Below are positions 63,702 through 64,000 of a stretch of 64,000 bases of DNA, piece by piece. The stretch's first letter is position 1. Each line of letters starts with the position of its first letter. The notes beneath the pieces were generated by a model. The model made no database searches. It was not told the DNA's origin and saw only the letters and a program-made list of their open reading frames with translations. The DNA is from Gimesia algae (GTDB lineage: Bacteria > Planctomycetota > Planctomycetia > Planctomycetales > Planctomycetaceae), in assembly GCF_007746795.1 (NCBI RefSeq), contig NZ_CP036343.1, forward strand, positions 3,900,369-3,964,368, written 5' to 3'. The position numbers and the translations under genes were made by a program.

Positions 63702-63950
63702 TGGTTTCTGACTCGAAATTTCAAAAGTGAGACCTTACAATGCCCTGCTCGCTATTCGTATGATTGCAGCAGATTTTGCGTAAAGCAAACACTCTGAAAC
63801 GAATTGCCGCAGCAAAGCATGATTGCTTAACTATATACTATCAATGGCATTGCGCGATTGATTCTGAATACAAACCGGATTGAGTTCGATACATCAATCC
63901 GTCTTCAGCAAATTATTGATCAAAGTGTAAGAAGAAAAGAAGGTTTGAGG

Positions 63951-64000
63951 ATGTTTGTAGTAATCGAAGATGGCAGCCGTCAATATACGGTTCAGGAAGG
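63951..64000 (+). CDS. rplU: Ribosomal protein bL21, first 17 codons (cut by window edge)
   Basis: An ATG at 63951 after AAGGTTTGAGG begins MFVVIEDGSRQYTVQEG, matching the bL21 N terminus (MYAVIxxGGRQYKVxEG). bL21 is a large-subunit protein. The position after an RNase E/G gene supports the call. The rest lies outside the window. Confidence 0.9.
   Translation, partial: MFVVIEDGSRQYTVQE

Noticed and set aside
1..64000. CRISPR arrays, tRNA/rRNA genes, insertion sequences, prophage genes
   Set aside because: Read through on both strands; no regularly spaced repeats, no cloverleaf sequences that I could recognise, and no transposase, integrase or phage structural gene.

Overview
The window is about 64 kb of gene-dense chromosome with roughly even base composition. 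It most likely comes from a planctomycete of the Gimesia/Planctomyces type. The reasons are an adjacent DUF1501/DUF1553-cytochrome pair, very large secreted PQQ-type propeller proteins, DUF1573 and Cys/His-rich secreted proteins, futalosine-type menaquinone genes, a lipid A kinase (lpxK, implying an LPS-type outer membrane) and frequent TTG/GTG starts. The genus is inferred from gene content, not from any search. I see no rRNA, tRNA, CRISPR array, insertion sequence or prophage.

Layout. 1-5.3 kb (minus): dapB fragment, queG, a phytanoyl-CoA-dioxygenase-like enzyme, pgk, frr and a CBS-pair protein. 5.8-6.8 kb: MoxR-type AAA+ ATPase with a poly-Asp tail. 6.9-18.6 kb (minus): two secreted PQQ-like propeller proteins enclosing a lipoprotein and an exported peroxiredoxin, then a cupredoxin-like protein, lpxK and a Cys/His-rich secreted protein, with two strong hairpins. 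19-23.5 kb: DUF1573 protein, CbiX-like protein (minus), and a Ser/Thr kinase translationally overlapping apt. 23.5-29.3 kb (minus): methyltransferase, two proteins of unknown function and an amidohydrolase that may be the futalosine-pathway deaminase. 29.3-34.5 kb (minus): an ABC exporter whose permease is fused to a CPBP protease, then mqnC and mqnA. 34.8-38.7 kb: proC and a double-hydrolase esterase.

38.7-43.5 kb is the most interesting part: a complete metal ABC importer (lipoprotein, ATPase, two permeases). Both permeases carry a C-terminal DtxR/MntR-like regulatory region. Directly upstream is a near-consensus promoter whose expected start point is covered by a perfect 20-bp MntR-box-like palindrome. 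This suggests a self-regulating importer whose repressor is built into its own permeases, similar to the chlamydial YtgCR fusion but on both permeases.

43.5-50.5 kb: type II NADH dehydrogenase, the DUF1501/DUF1553 pair and a divergent IclR regulator with two operator-like palindromes. 50.9-56.1 kb: a GGDEF protein with a degenerate HD-GYP domain, a proline-rich lipoprotein and a Wza-type polysaccharide exporter. 56.1-64 kb: a secreted propeller-like protein, a cysteine-free FmdB-like protein, hpf, a regulatory PTS set (EIIA-Ntr, HPr with Glu at the Ser46 position, EI), a short unknown protein overlapping an RNase E/G gene, and the start of rplU.
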